NCBI GenBank assembly: GCA_944320855.1
Contig: CALUJF010000007.1
Coordinates: 19,530 to 83,529, forward strand
Reading direction: 5' to 3'
DNA from: an uncultured Phocaeicola sp.
Lineage (GTDB): Bacteria > Bacteroidota > Bacteroidia > Bacteroidales > Bacteroidaceae
DNA: 64,000 bases
Of the stretch, positions 37,344-45,867 are shown piece after piece. Under the pieces are notes generated by a model that had not been told where the DNA came from, made no database searches, and worked only from the letters and a program-made list of their open reading frames with translations. The translations under genes were made by a program, and so were the position numbers. Position 1 is the stretch's first letter; each line of letters starts with the position of its first letter.

Positions 37344-37633
37344 ATCCGTTTCTTTGTTTTTTTATTCTTACTGGTCACAATAATATAAACAAATTTCCAG
37401 AAAATAAAATTTTAAAAAGGCTTTTATAGGCTGAAAAACAACTTTTTATATTCCATGAAAATAACGTTCAAAAAGCGGATAAAATAGTACAAATAAAAAT
37501 GCTTCGTCGTTTGAGATAAAACGACGAAACGTTTTACTTCAAACGACGAAGCGTTTTATTTAAGGATTAAAGCTTACCTCCTGAAGCTTGTTTGGCAGGC
37601 TGATATTTACTTTAATACTTTATTACTAAAAAA
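37344..37633. other. Divergent intergenic region between the HTCS and serine dehydratase genes
   Basis: AT-rich region with no ORF. It holds an inverted-repeat cluster at 37501-37560 (separate entry) and, further right, the operator and promoter of sdaA. No clear promoter for the HTCS gene was found; a single imperfect operator-like half-site (TTTGTTTATATTATTG on minus, near 37380-37395) is too weak to call. Confidence 0.6.
37501..37560. repeat. Three-armed inverted repeat
   Basis: GCTTCGTCGTTTGA at 37501-37514 is the exact reverse complement of TCAAACGACGAAGC at 37539-37552. A third arm, AAACGACGAAACGTTTTA starting near 37518, is a direct repeat of the right arm and can pair with the left CGTCGTTT instead. 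Two mutually exclusive hairpins are therefore possible; GTTTTATTT follows the outer one. Confidence 0.8.
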
Positions 37634-37700
37634 CATGTATTATTTTGCTGTCATTTCGTATTTTAGTTTTGTGGTGTAAATATATATGTTTCTAATTTTG
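37634..37700 (+). promoter_or_regulatory. Operator pair and promoter of sdaA
   Basis: Direct repeats CATGTATTATTTTG (37634) and TTCGTATTTTAGTT (37655) start 21 bp apart. The proximal copy abuts a -33 TTG (37669-37671), and a -7 box TAATTTTG (37693-37700) follows after 21 bp, 38 bp from the proximal repeat start. The same geometry occurs at four other promoters in this locus. The 5' leader is about 120 nt. Confidence 0.75.
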
Positions 37701-37829
37701 CGACAAAGAGATTTGGGTAACTTTTTTGTAAGTCTTATTGCTATTAAAAAAACTCTGATTTATCTCTCTTTACGATAGGGATAAGGTATTAGGATTGTTT
37801 TTGGGTTAACATTTTATTATTTAATTACG

Positions 37830-39029
37830 ATGAAATCATTGACAGAACTTTACAGGATTGGTGTAGGACCTTCCAGTAGCCATACTATGGGACCACGCAA
37901 TGCGGCACAGATTTTTCTTGAAAGAAATATGTGTGCCGGTCGTTTTGTTGTAACTCTTTATGGAAGTTTGGCTGCCACAGGAAAGGGGCATATGACAGAC
38001 TGGGCTATAAAGGAAGTTCTTTCCCCACATTCTCCTGTTGAAATAATATGGAAACCGGATATTTTTCTCGATTATCATCCTAACGGAATGAAGTTTCAAG
38101 CATACGATGCGAAAGGTAAACTTATCGATGAGTGGTTGGTGTTCAGTGTAGGAGGCGGAGCTATCTCTGCTCCCGGAATGGATTGTACTTCTTCATCCGA
38201 TGTTTATGACCTCACTACAATGACCGACATATATACATGGTGTAAAGATAACGGATTGAGTTATTGGGAATATGTAAATCTCTGCGAGGGTGATAGCATT
38301 TGGGATTATCTCCGAAAGGTTTGGGAAGTGATGAAGGCGGCAGTAGAACGAGGTCTGGAAACAGAAGGTGTTTTGCCCGGTTCATTGCATCTTCAGAGAA
38401 AATCATCCTCATATTATATAAAGGCTATGGGATATAAAGATTCTCTCAAATCACGTGGTCTGATATTTTCCTATGCCCTTGCTGTAAGCGAGGAAAATGC
38501 CTCCGGAGGACTTATCGTTACTGCTCCTACCTGCGGTTCGTGTGGTGTTCTTCCTGCAGTCCTTTATCATCTGTGGAAATCCAGAAATTTTTCGGAGGGC
38601 AGAATCCTTAAGGCTTTGGCCACGGCGGGACTGTTCGGCAATGTGGTAAAACACAACGCCTCTATTTCCGGAGCGGAGGTAGGTTGTCAGGGTGAGGTAG
38701 GAGTTGCATGCGCTATGGCATCGGCTGCAGCCTGTCAGCTTTTCGGAGGAAGTCTTTCGCAGATAGAATATGCAGCCGAGATGGGACTTGAACATCATTT
38801 AGGAATGACGTGCGACCCTGTTTGTGGTCTGGTTCAGATACCCTGTATCGAACGTAATGCCCATGCGGCTGCCCGTGCTTTCGATGCCAATATATATTCA
38901 TCCTTTTCTGACGGACTGCATTCCGTATCGTTTGACAAGGTAGTGGCAGTTATGAAACAGACCGGATATGACTTGCCTTCGGTATATAAGGAAACGAGCG
39001 AGGGGGGATTGGCGAAGTATTACAGATAA
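37830..39029 (+). CDS. sdaA: L-serine ammonia-lyase (iron-sulfur type), in the PUL
   Basis: Converts L-serine to pyruvate and ammonia in the cytoplasm. The single-chain enzyme of 399 residues has the N-terminal SLTELYRIGVGPSSSHTMGP and the Cys-containing blocks CGSCGVLPAVLYHLW and CDPVCGLVQIPCIERNA that bind the [4Fe-4S] cluster. Its stop is only 24 bp from the GH115 start with no terminator between, and its promoter carries the PUL operator pair. It is therefore placed in the PUL operon rather than treated as a chance neighbour. Confidence 0.93.
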   Translation: MKSLTELYRIGVGPSSSHTMGPRNAAQIFLERNMCAGRFVVTLYGSLAATGKGHMTDWAIKEVLSPHSPVEIIWKPDIFLDYHPNGMKFQAYDAKGKLIDEWLVFSVGGGAISAPGMDCTSSSDVYDLTTMTDIYTWCKDNGLSYWEYVNLCEGDSIWDYLRKVWEVMKAAVERGLETEGVLPGSLHLQRKSSSYYIKAMGYKDSLKSRGLIFSYALAVSEENASGGLIVTAPTCGSCGVLPAVLYHLWKSRNFSEGRILKALATAGLFGNVVKHNASISGAEVGCQGEVGVACAMASAAACQLFGGSLSQIEYAAEMGLEHHLGMTCDPVCGLVQIPCIERNAHAAARAFDANIYSSFSDGLHSVSFDKVVAVMKQTGYDLPSVYKETSEGGLAKYYR

Positions 39030-39053
39030 GTTTTAAAATCTAATATTTTGAGT

Positions 39054-41390
39054 ATGAACAGATTATTTTTATTATCAGTATTTTTAGTATTGTTTGTCAT
39101 AAATGCTTATTCTTCATCATTTAATCTGATAAGAAAGCATAATATTGTATTTGACAATTCGGAAGAACAGGTTGTACATACGGCTGTCGATATTTTCAAA
39201 TCCGACTTGGAAAAGGTTTCTGATGAAAATACTTCTTATGGCAAATCAGAACTAATCATTGGTACAATAGGTAAAAGTAAATCAGTTGATGGTCTGATAA
39301 AAAAGAAACAGATAGCGGTAAAAGATATAAAAGGTAAATGGGAAGCATTTAAAATTGTATGTCTTGACGACAACCGTTTGGCTGTTTTGGGAAGCGATTC
39401 AAGAGGTACGGCATATGGAGTTCTGGAACTCTCTCGTATGATGGGAGTGTCGCCATGGGAATGGTGGGCAGACGTTACTCCGGAAAAGAAATCCGAAGTT
39501 CTTATAGAAAAAGGTGTTGTGACCGTTCAATCTCCATCCGTTCAGTATCGTGGTATCTTCCTCAATGACGAGGACTGGGCCTTGGTTCCATGGAGCAGTA
39601 AGAATTATGAGCCTGTAGGTATCTCAGGACATATCGGTCCTAAGACCTATTCAAAGATATTCGAACTTCTGCTCCGTCTGAGAGCAAACACTTTATGGCC
39701 TGCCATGCACGAACCGACGACTCCTTTTTATACAGTTGAAGGAAACAGGGAGGCAGCTCAGAAATACGGTATAGTCATAGGTACATCCCATTGTGAGCCG
39801 ATGATGCGCAATAATGCTGGAGAATGGTACAAGGCAAAAATAGGACGATATAACTTCAAGACCAACCGTGATAACATTATTAATTATTGGGCGGAACGTT
39901 TGAAATATGTAGCCGGAACAGAAACGTTTATGACAGTCGGTATGCGTGGCGTACATGACGGACGCATGGAAGGAATAAAGACTACTGAAGAATATAGGGA
40001 TGCTCTTCACGAAGTTCTTGATGTACAGACAGATTTGTTGAAAGAATACATAAATCCTGATGTTAAAAAGATTCCGCAGACAATAGTCCTTTACAAGGAA
40101 GTGCTTAATGTTTACAGGTCAGGTCTTGAAGTGCCTGATTATGTTACCCTTATGTGGACTGACGATAATCACGGATATATAGCCAATCTCAGTGACAAGG
40201 ATGAACAGAAGCGTAAGGGCGGTTCAGGAGTATATTATCATGTTTCGTATTGGGGCTCACCACACGACTATCTTTGGTTGTGTACCACATCTCCAGCTCT
40301 AATCAATATGCAGATGCGCAGAGCGTGGGATTACAATGCCCGTAAAATATGGATTCTTAATGTTGGTGATATAAAACCGGCAGAATATGATACAGAGCTG
40401 TTTATGGATATGGCATGGAATATCAACTCTATCGACAACAGCAACCTCTCTGACCATCTCAGGAACTGGGCTTCACGTGAATTCGGTGAAAAGAATGCCG
40501 ACGGGATTGTAAGCATAATGAATGAATATTACCGTCTGGCTGCAATCCGCCGCCCTGAACATATGGGCTTTAATATGGTAGAGATATGGGGCTATCCGAG
40601 AGGAGGGCTTATGCCTAACAAAATACCGGATTTTACAGAAGGGGAAGCAAAACAGAGAATAGAAGACTATGACAGGATAGAGAAAGCTGTAATTAAACTC
40701 TCTGCTTCCATACCTTCCAACCGTAAGGATGCATTCTTCCAGCTGGTGGAATATCCTGTGCGTGCAGCATCTCAGATGAACAAGAAATTCCTGAAAACGG
40801 GACAGGATGCCCTGAACGCATACTATGAGATAGTGAAACTTACTGATTACTATAATAAAAAGATGTCCGGTGGAAAATGGAACTATTTTATGGACATGAA
40901 ACCGCGGGACTTGCCGGTATTTGAGCCTGCCATTTATACTCATAAGGATGATAAACTGTTCAGACCGGACCCTGAGTTCAATATGGTAATAGATGGAAAT
41001 AAGTTTGTTTCAAACAATGGAAGATATACAGTTTATAAAGGCCTCGGACATAGTGCCAATGCCACAATGATAGACAAGAATGCTTCACTTGAATATAACT
41101 TTAATGTCAATAAGTCGGCAGAATATAAACTGAACATAGGTTTCGTTCCTATGCAGCCTGCCAATGGTGGCGATTTGCGTGTAGAGATTTTATTGAATGG
41201 AAACACTTTGGGCACATTCTCCATACATGAAGACCCGTTCACAAAAGAATGGAGAGAAAATATCCTTCAAAATCAGGCATATATCACGTTACAGGTGAAC
41301 CTTGAAAATGGTAAAAACAATGTTCTGAGAGTGAAGGCTTTGGACGATGATATAATAATAGACCATATAAAATTAACTTCAAATATCTAA
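39054..41390 (+). CDS. Glycoside hydrolase family 115 (alpha-glucuronidase type)
   Basis: Exported enzyme predicted to remove glucuronic acid or 4-O-methylglucuronic acid side groups from plant glycans (xylan or arabinogalactan). ATG at 39054 gives 778 residues with a signal peptide (RLFLLSVFLVLFVINAYS). GH115 landmarks include WEWWADVTP, YRGIFLNDEDWAL, LRLRANTLWPAMHEP and TVGMRGVHDGRMEG. A C-terminal beta-rich domain ends in DIIIDHIKLTSN. It follows sdaA and precedes the DUF6055 gene by 12 bp. Confidence 0.9.
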   Translation: MNRLFLLSVFLVLFVINAYSSSFNLIRKHNIVFDNSEEQVVHTAVDIFKSDLEKVSDENTSYGKSELIIGTIGKSKSVDGLIKKKQIAVKDIKGKWEAFKIVCLDDNRLAVLGSDSRGTAYGVLELSRMMGVSPWEWWADVTPEKKSEVLIEKGVVTVQSPSVQYRGIFLNDEDWALVPWSSKNYEPVGISGHIGPKTYSKIFELLLRLRANTLWPAMHEPTTPFYTVEGNREAAQKYGIVIGTSHCEPMMRNNAGEWYKAKIGRYNFKTNRDNIINYWAERLKYVAGTETFMTVGMRGVHDGRMEGIKTTEEYRDALHEVLDVQTDLLKEYINPDVKKIPQTIVLYKEVLNVYRSGLEVPDYVTLMWTDDNHGYIANLSDKDEQKRKGGSGVYYHVSYWGSPHDYLWLCTTSPALINMQMRRAWDYNARKIWILNVGDIKPAEYDTELFMDMAWNINSIDNSNLSDHLRNWASREFGEKNADGIVSIMNEYYRLAAIRRPEHMGFNMVEIWGYPRGGLMPNKIPDFTEGEAKQRIEDYDRIEKAVIKLSASIPSNRKDAFFQLVEYPVRAASQMNKKFLKTGQDALNAYYEIVKLTDYYNKKMSGGKWNYFMDMKPRDLPVFEPAIYTHKDDKLFRPDPEFNMVIDGNKFVSNNGRYTVYKGLGHSANATMIDKNASLEYNFNVNKSAEYKLNIGFVPMQPANGGDLRVEILLNGNTLGTFSIHEDPFTKEWRENILQNQAYITLQVNLENGKNNVLRVKALDDDIIIDHIKLTSNI

Positions 41391-41402
41391 TTATAAACTC
41401 TT

Positions 41403-42704
41403 ATGAAAAATATTCTTTATTCAGTCTTATTGGCATTGTTTTTGGCTAATAATATTTGCCTTAATGCAGCCGAAAAGAAAAAACTCTTTATCCCGGAACA
41501 GGATATTAAGAAACATGGATTGGACAAGGCCGATGGAAATTTCGGATATGAATATAAGGCAGAGTCTGAAAATATAGCTTTGTTATGGGACAAGTCTTTC
41601 GGTAAGAATCCCGAAACAAATCCTATAATTGAGAAAAGGTTCTATCCTGATGAAATCCTTGCTGAGGCTGAGAAAAACTATAAGTTTTTTATCGACAAAA
41701 TGAAGTTTGTGATAAAAGGGAAAAGCAATTTTTACAAGTATAAACTCATTATATGGATGTATAACGATGATGAAAGGACTGTTTATGGCGGTGCTCACGA
41801 TAAAGTGGGAATGACATGGTTCCGTCCGTGCCGCATAGATTCTTATCCATATTGTGCTCTTGTTCATGAAATGGGACATTCGTTCCAGTTTATAACCATG
41901 GCGGACGGACACAACGGTTTTGATTCTGCCATGATGGAATACACTTCACAGTGGATGTTGTGGCAATTATATCCGGACTGGCTGACTATCGAAAACTATC
42001 ATTTGAATGCTTATATGAAACAGACTCATCTTGCCATGTTCCATAAGGACAACATGTATCACGCTCCGCAGTTTATGGAATACTGGTCAGAAAAACATGG
42101 CCTGAAAATAATAGGTGAGCTTTGGCGTAAATCTGAGAAAGGCGAAGACCCTGTTTCTACATATATGAGAGTGACAGACATTGATATAAATGAATTTAAC
42201 GATGAAGTTTACGATGCCGCTTCACGATTTGTCACATGGGATTTGCCAAGAATTAAAACACTTGCATCTTCATACGCCAATGAGCATAAATGTAAATTGG
42301 AAAAAGCAAATGACGGATGGTATAAAATAGCAAAATCAAATTGTCCTCAAAACTATGGTTACAATGCTATAAGGCTGAAAGTACCTCGTGGAGGAACAGA
42401 GATAAAGCTTGATTTCAAGGGCATAGCCGGTGAAGAGGGTTTTGTATCAAAAGAAATAGAAAAGGCCGGATGGACATATGGTTTCGTGGCTGTAAAACAG
42501 AATGGAAAAAGGGTATATGGCAAACCTAACAAGGCTGTAAATGGAGATAACCGTACTGTAAGTTTCACAGTTCCTGAAGATACGCAGTTCCTTTGGCTTG
42601 TTGTTACCGGAGCGCCAACTTCGCATATAGTGTACAGAAAGGATATGAAAGAGGTGGCTGAATGGCCGTATATGATTAAATTGAATGGAATTAAAATTTT
42701 TTAA
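41403..42704 (+). CDS. DUF6055-like secreted protein with zincin motif
   Basis: Signal peptide (about 1-22) then a 410-residue body. HEMGHSFQF at 155-163 gives an HExxH zinc site; MMEYTSQWMLWQLYPDW follows, where a third ligand may lie. The last 110 residues look like a beta-sandwich ending KLNGIKIF. I believe the family is DUF6055, common beside glycoside hydrolases and of unproven activity; the family name is from memory. Expected location is periplasm or surface. Co-transcribed with GH115 and GH2. Confidence 0.65.
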   Translation: MKNILYSVLLALFLANNICLNAAEKKKLFIPEQDIKKHGLDKADGNFGYEYKAESENIALLWDKSFGKNPETNPIIEKRFYPDEILAEAEKNYKFFIDKMKFVIKGKSNFYKYKLIIWMYNDDERTVYGGAHDKVGMTWFRPCRIDSYPYCALVHEMGHSFQFITMADGHNGFDSAMMEYTSQWMLWQLYPDWLTIENYHLNAYMKQTHLAMFHKDNMYHAPQFMEYWSEKHGLKIIGELWRKSEKGEDPVSTYMRVTDIDINEFNDEVYDAASRFVTWDLPRIKTLASSYANEHKCKLEKANDGWYKIAKSNCPQNYGYNAIRLKVPRGGTEIKLDFKGIAGEEGFVSKEIEKAGWTYGFVAVKQNGKRVYGKPNKAVNGDNRTVSFTVPEDTQFLWLVVTGAPTSHIVYRKDMKEVAEWPYMIKLNGIKIF

Positions 42705-42723
42705 TCTATAATTTTTTACTATA

Positions 42724-44757
42724 ATGAGAAAAATATATTTAGTGACAATGCTTCTTGCAGCATTAAATTTATATGCAGAAAGAAATATTATTAAATTGAA
42801 TGACAACTGGTCTTTTCGTTTTTCCCATCAGGTTAATAAAGGTACTGCTAGAAGAATTGACTTACCGCATACCTGGAATGCTCAGGATGCTCTTTCTGGG
42901 AAAGTGGATTATAAACGCGGAATAGGTAACTATGAGAAAAGAATATTCATAAAACCAGAATATCAAGGGAAACGTTTGTTTCTCCGTTTTGAAGGTGTAA
43001 ATACGGCCGCGAGCGTTCTTGTAAACCGTAAATATGCCGGAGAACATCGTGGAGGATATGGAGCTTTTGTTATAGAAATAACAGATAAGGTGGATTATGG
43101 CAAGGAAAATTCAGTATTGGTAAGAGTAAATAATGCTGAGCAACTTGATATTATGCCTTTGCTCGGAGATTTTAATATGTACGGAGGTATATATCGTGAT
43201 GTGAATCTTATAGTTACAGAAAATGTTTGTATCTCACCATTGGATTATGCTTCTTCAGGAGTAAAACTTATACAGGATTCGGTTAGCAATGAATATGCGA
43301 AAGTAAGAAATGTAATTCAATTGTCGAATGGTAGAAATGCAGATTCAAAACTTGACTTGTCTGTAGCAGTGAAGGAGGGGGATAAAACTGTAAAATCATT
43401 TTCTTCATCATTGGTTGTTCCGGCCGGTAAAAATATCACTCATGAAATTCCGATTGAGTTTAATAAACCCCATCTGTGGAATGGTATGGAAGATCCTTTT
43501 ATGTATAGAGTTGAAGTCTCTATCAAAGAGAATGGAAAGGTTTTAGATATTGTTTCTCAAAATATGGGATTGCGTTATTATAATGTAGATCCTGAGAAAG
43601 GTTTCTTTCTTAATGGAAAACATCTTCAGTTAAAAGGAGTATGCAGACATCAGGACCGTGCAGAGATTGGTAATGCTCTGCGTAAAGAACATCATGATGA
43701 GGATTTGGCGATTATGCTTGATATGGGAGTGAATGCTGTTCGTTTAGCTCATTATCCTCAGGATGAATATTTTTATGATTTAATGGATAGGCACGGCCTG
43801 ATAGTTTGGGCAGAAATCCCTTTTGTAGGTCCCGGAGGTTATGAAGATAAGGGTTTTGTAGATTCGGAAATGTTCAAAGAAAACGGTAAACAGCAACTTA
43901 TTGAAATGATACGTCAGCATTATAATCATCCGTCAATATGTTTTTGGGGGCTGTTTAATGAACTGAAAGAGTATGGTGATAATCCTATAGAATATATAAA
44001 GGGACTGAATGAAATTGCGCATAAGGAAGATTCAACAAGATCTACTACTTCCGCAAGTAATCAGGGAGGAGCTATCAATTATATTACAGATGTTATAGCA
44101 TGGAACAGATATGACGGTTGGTATGGTGGAAATCCGGGAACTCTTGGAGCATGGCTTGACGAATTGAAAAAGAAAAATCCTAATATAAAGGTCGGTATAA
44201 GCGAATACGGTGCTGGTGCAAGCATCTATCATCAGCAGGAAGAACTTAAACAGCCTAATCCTTTCAGCTGGTGGCATCCGGAAAACTGGCAAACATATTA
44301 TCATATAGAGAGTTGGAAAATAATCTCATCCCGTCCGTTTGTATGGGGAAGTTTCGTCTGGAATATGTTTGATTTCGGTGCTGCCCATCGTACGGAGGGT
44401 GACAGACCGGGAATAAATGATAAGGGACTTGTTACTTTCGATAGAAAGGTTCGTAAGGATGCCTTTTATTTCTATAAAGCTAATTGGAACAAGAGTGAGC
44501 CAGTACTTTATATCGCAGGAAAGCGTTGTGACAGACGCACTTCAAATGTCCAGACAATAATGGCATTTACAAACCAGCCTGAAGTGGAATTGTTTGTAAA
44601 TGGTAAAAGTTATGGAAAGGTAAAAGCTGATGAATGTTGCATTGTCAAATGGGAGAATGTTATATTGAACAAAGTTAATAATGATATTAAGGTAGAAACA
44701 GTTAAAGGTAAATTTAGGTTGTCTGATGAGTTTATTTGTAAAATTCAGGAAAATTAA
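42724..44757 (+). CDS. Glycoside hydrolase family 2 (beta-galactosidase/glucuronidase type)
   Basis: Exported exo-glycosidase of 677 residues: N-terminal signal (about 1-18), sugar-binding jelly roll (LPHTWNAQD, GYGAFVIEIT), Ig-like domain, and a TIM barrel with the acid/base in FWGLFNEL (E413) and the nucleophile in GISEYGAG (E494). CRHQDRAEIGNAL is the conserved GH2 loop. It is shorter than E. coli LacZ because it lacks the C-terminal domains. Exact sugar not decidable; galactose or glucuronate are usual. Confidence 0.92.
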   Translation: MRKIYLVTMLLAALNLYAERNIIKLNDNWSFRFSHQVNKGTARRIDLPHTWNAQDALSGKVDYKRGIGNYEKRIFIKPEYQGKRLFLRFEGVNTAASVLVNRKYAGEHRGGYGAFVIEITDKVDYGKENSVLVRVNNAEQLDIMPLLGDFNMYGGIYRDVNLIVTENVCISPLDYASSGVKLIQDSVSNEYAKVRNVIQLSNGRNADSKLDLSVAVKEGDKTVKSFSSSLVVPAGKNITHEIPIEFNKPHLWNGMEDPFMYRVEVSIKENGKVLDIVSQNMGLRYYNVDPEKGFFLNGKHLQLKGVCRHQDRAEIGNALRKEHHDEDLAIMLDMGVNAVRLAHYPQDEYFYDLMDRHGLIVWAEIPFVGPGGYEDKGFVDSEMFKENGKQQLIEMIRQHYNHPSICFWGLFNELKEYGDNPIEYIKGLNEIAHKEDSTRSTTSASNQGGAINYITDVIAWNRYDGWYGGNPGTLGAWLDELKKKNPNIKVGISEYGAGASIYHQQEELKQPNPFSWWHPENWQTYYHIESWKIISSRPFVWGSFVWNMFDFGAAHRTEGDRPGINDKGLVTFDRKVRKDAFYFYKANWNKSEPVLYIAGKRCDRRTSNVQTIMAFTNQPEVELFVNGKSYGKVKADECCIVKWENVILNKVNNDIKVETVKGKFRLSDEFICKIQEN

Positions 44758-44770
44758 TTCTATATATACA

Positions 44771-45541
44771 ATGAAAAAATATTATATAAAATCTGTATTA
44801 GCATTGTTGAGTTTGTCTTTTTATTCATGTAATGAAGTTACGCCTCCTTCTCCGGTATATCCTTTACCAACAAAAGCTCAAGTAGAATGGCAAAAAAATT
44901 GAAACATATTTATTCGAAGTCTGGTTTGATGGAGCTAATGGTGGAGATGGTTGGTATGGTGGAGCCAAAGAAACGAGGCGTATTGATAAACGAAATTACT
45001 ATGATTTCCCTAATTTATTTGCAAAAGTAAATAAGTTACAGCCGGATGCAGTCATTTTCTCTGATGGTGGAATTGGTTGCAGATGGGTAGGCAACGAGAA
45101 GGGAATAGCGGGTGAAACAAACTGGTCGTTTTTAAGAAGTGCTGATGTCTATCCGGGATATCCAAAACATTGGGCATTAAATTTCAGCCATGCAGATGGT
45201 GACCAGTGGTCTGCAGGAGAATGTGACGTTTCGATAAGACCGGGATGGTTCTATCACCCCTGAAGAAGATGACAAAGTTAAAACAGTTGATGATTTGACG
45301 GAACTGTATTACTGTAGTGTGGGAAGGAATGCAACTCTATTACTTAATTTCCAGGTAGATCGTAACGGCCTATTATGACAATGGTAAATGGAATTCAGTA
45401 ACAACAAAAGAAAAAACTACTACTGTTGGTTATAAGCGTATTGTCAGGTTTGAAGAAATTACAACGGATAAAATAAGGGTTATGTTTGAAGATGCAAGGG
45501 GATGCTTGTGTATATCTTCTATTGAAGCATATTTGATATAA
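44771..45541 (+). pseudogene. Decayed GH29 alpha-L-fucosidase
   Basis: A start with lipoprotein signal (MKKYYIKSVLALLSLSFYSC) runs to QVEWQKN and a stop at about 44900. Shifted by one base, the frame resumes as ETYLF fused directly to EVWFDGANGGDGWYGGAKET, so the catalytic core in between (roughly 200 residues in intact GH29 enzymes) is deleted. DVSIRPGWFYHP and SVGRNATLLLNFQVDRN follow in different frames with stops, then a beta-rich tail ending CLCISSIEAYLI. The conserved blocks are still easy to read, so the decay looks recent. Confidence 0.85.
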
Positions 45542-45565
45542 CTCATTTCTTAATGTTTAAGATAA

Positions 45566-45632
45566 GTTGAATTATTTTATCCATATATTGTACTATATTT
45601 TTGTTGTTGTTAAACGAGGTTATGTTTCTTTG
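45566..45632 (+). promoter_or_regulatory. Operator pair and promoter before the fimbrillin-associated peptide
   Basis: GTTGAATTATTTTA (45566) and ATTGTACTATATTT (45587) are 21 bp apart, and TTTCTTTG (45625-45632), one base off the TAnnTTTG consensus, lies 38 bp after the proximal repeat start. It is the weakest of the five operator sites but has the same geometry. Confidence 0.6.
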
Positions 45633-45653
45633 TGTCGGGTAAAATAAAATACT

Positions 45654-45845
45654 ATGGTTACAATGAATTATTTATTAAGTAATGTAAGAGAGGTTTATGT
45701 TAAACCTGAATCAAAAATTTATGAGATAGAATGTAGTAATATACTGTGTGCAAGTAGCATAGATAAAGATGGAGCTTGGGGTACGGCTACGGACCCTACA
45801 GAAGGTAATGATCCTATCGATGTTTTTTCTCAAAGAGGTTTTTAA
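45654..45845 (+). CDS. Small fimbrillin-associated peptide, function unknown
   Basis: 63 codons (or 60 from the second ATG at 45663). No signal peptide or membrane segment. Two Cys lie in the centre (YEIECSNILCASS), followed by a Gly/Asp/Thr-rich part and the end DPIDVFSQRGF. Short acidic peptides of this kind are often found directly before fimbrillin genes in Bacteroidales. It is the first gene after the operator-type promoter and 22 bp before the first fimbrillin-like gene. Confidence 0.65.
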   Translation: MVTMNYLLSNVREVYVKPESKIYEIECSNILCASSIDKDGAWGTATDPTEGNDPIDVFSQRGF

Positions 45846-45867
45846 AAAGTTTAATTTTTGTGATATT

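Noticed and set aside
37370-37400. Operator half-site before the HTCS gene (autoregulation)
   Set aside because: Only one imperfect copy with an extra base, no second copy at 21 bp and no -7 box at the fixed distance.
45769-45867. Extended N-terminus of the first fimbrillin from 45769
   Set aside because: It overlaps the small peptide gene and would bury the lipoprotein signal behind 33 residues; the ATG at 45868 is directly followed by the signal.
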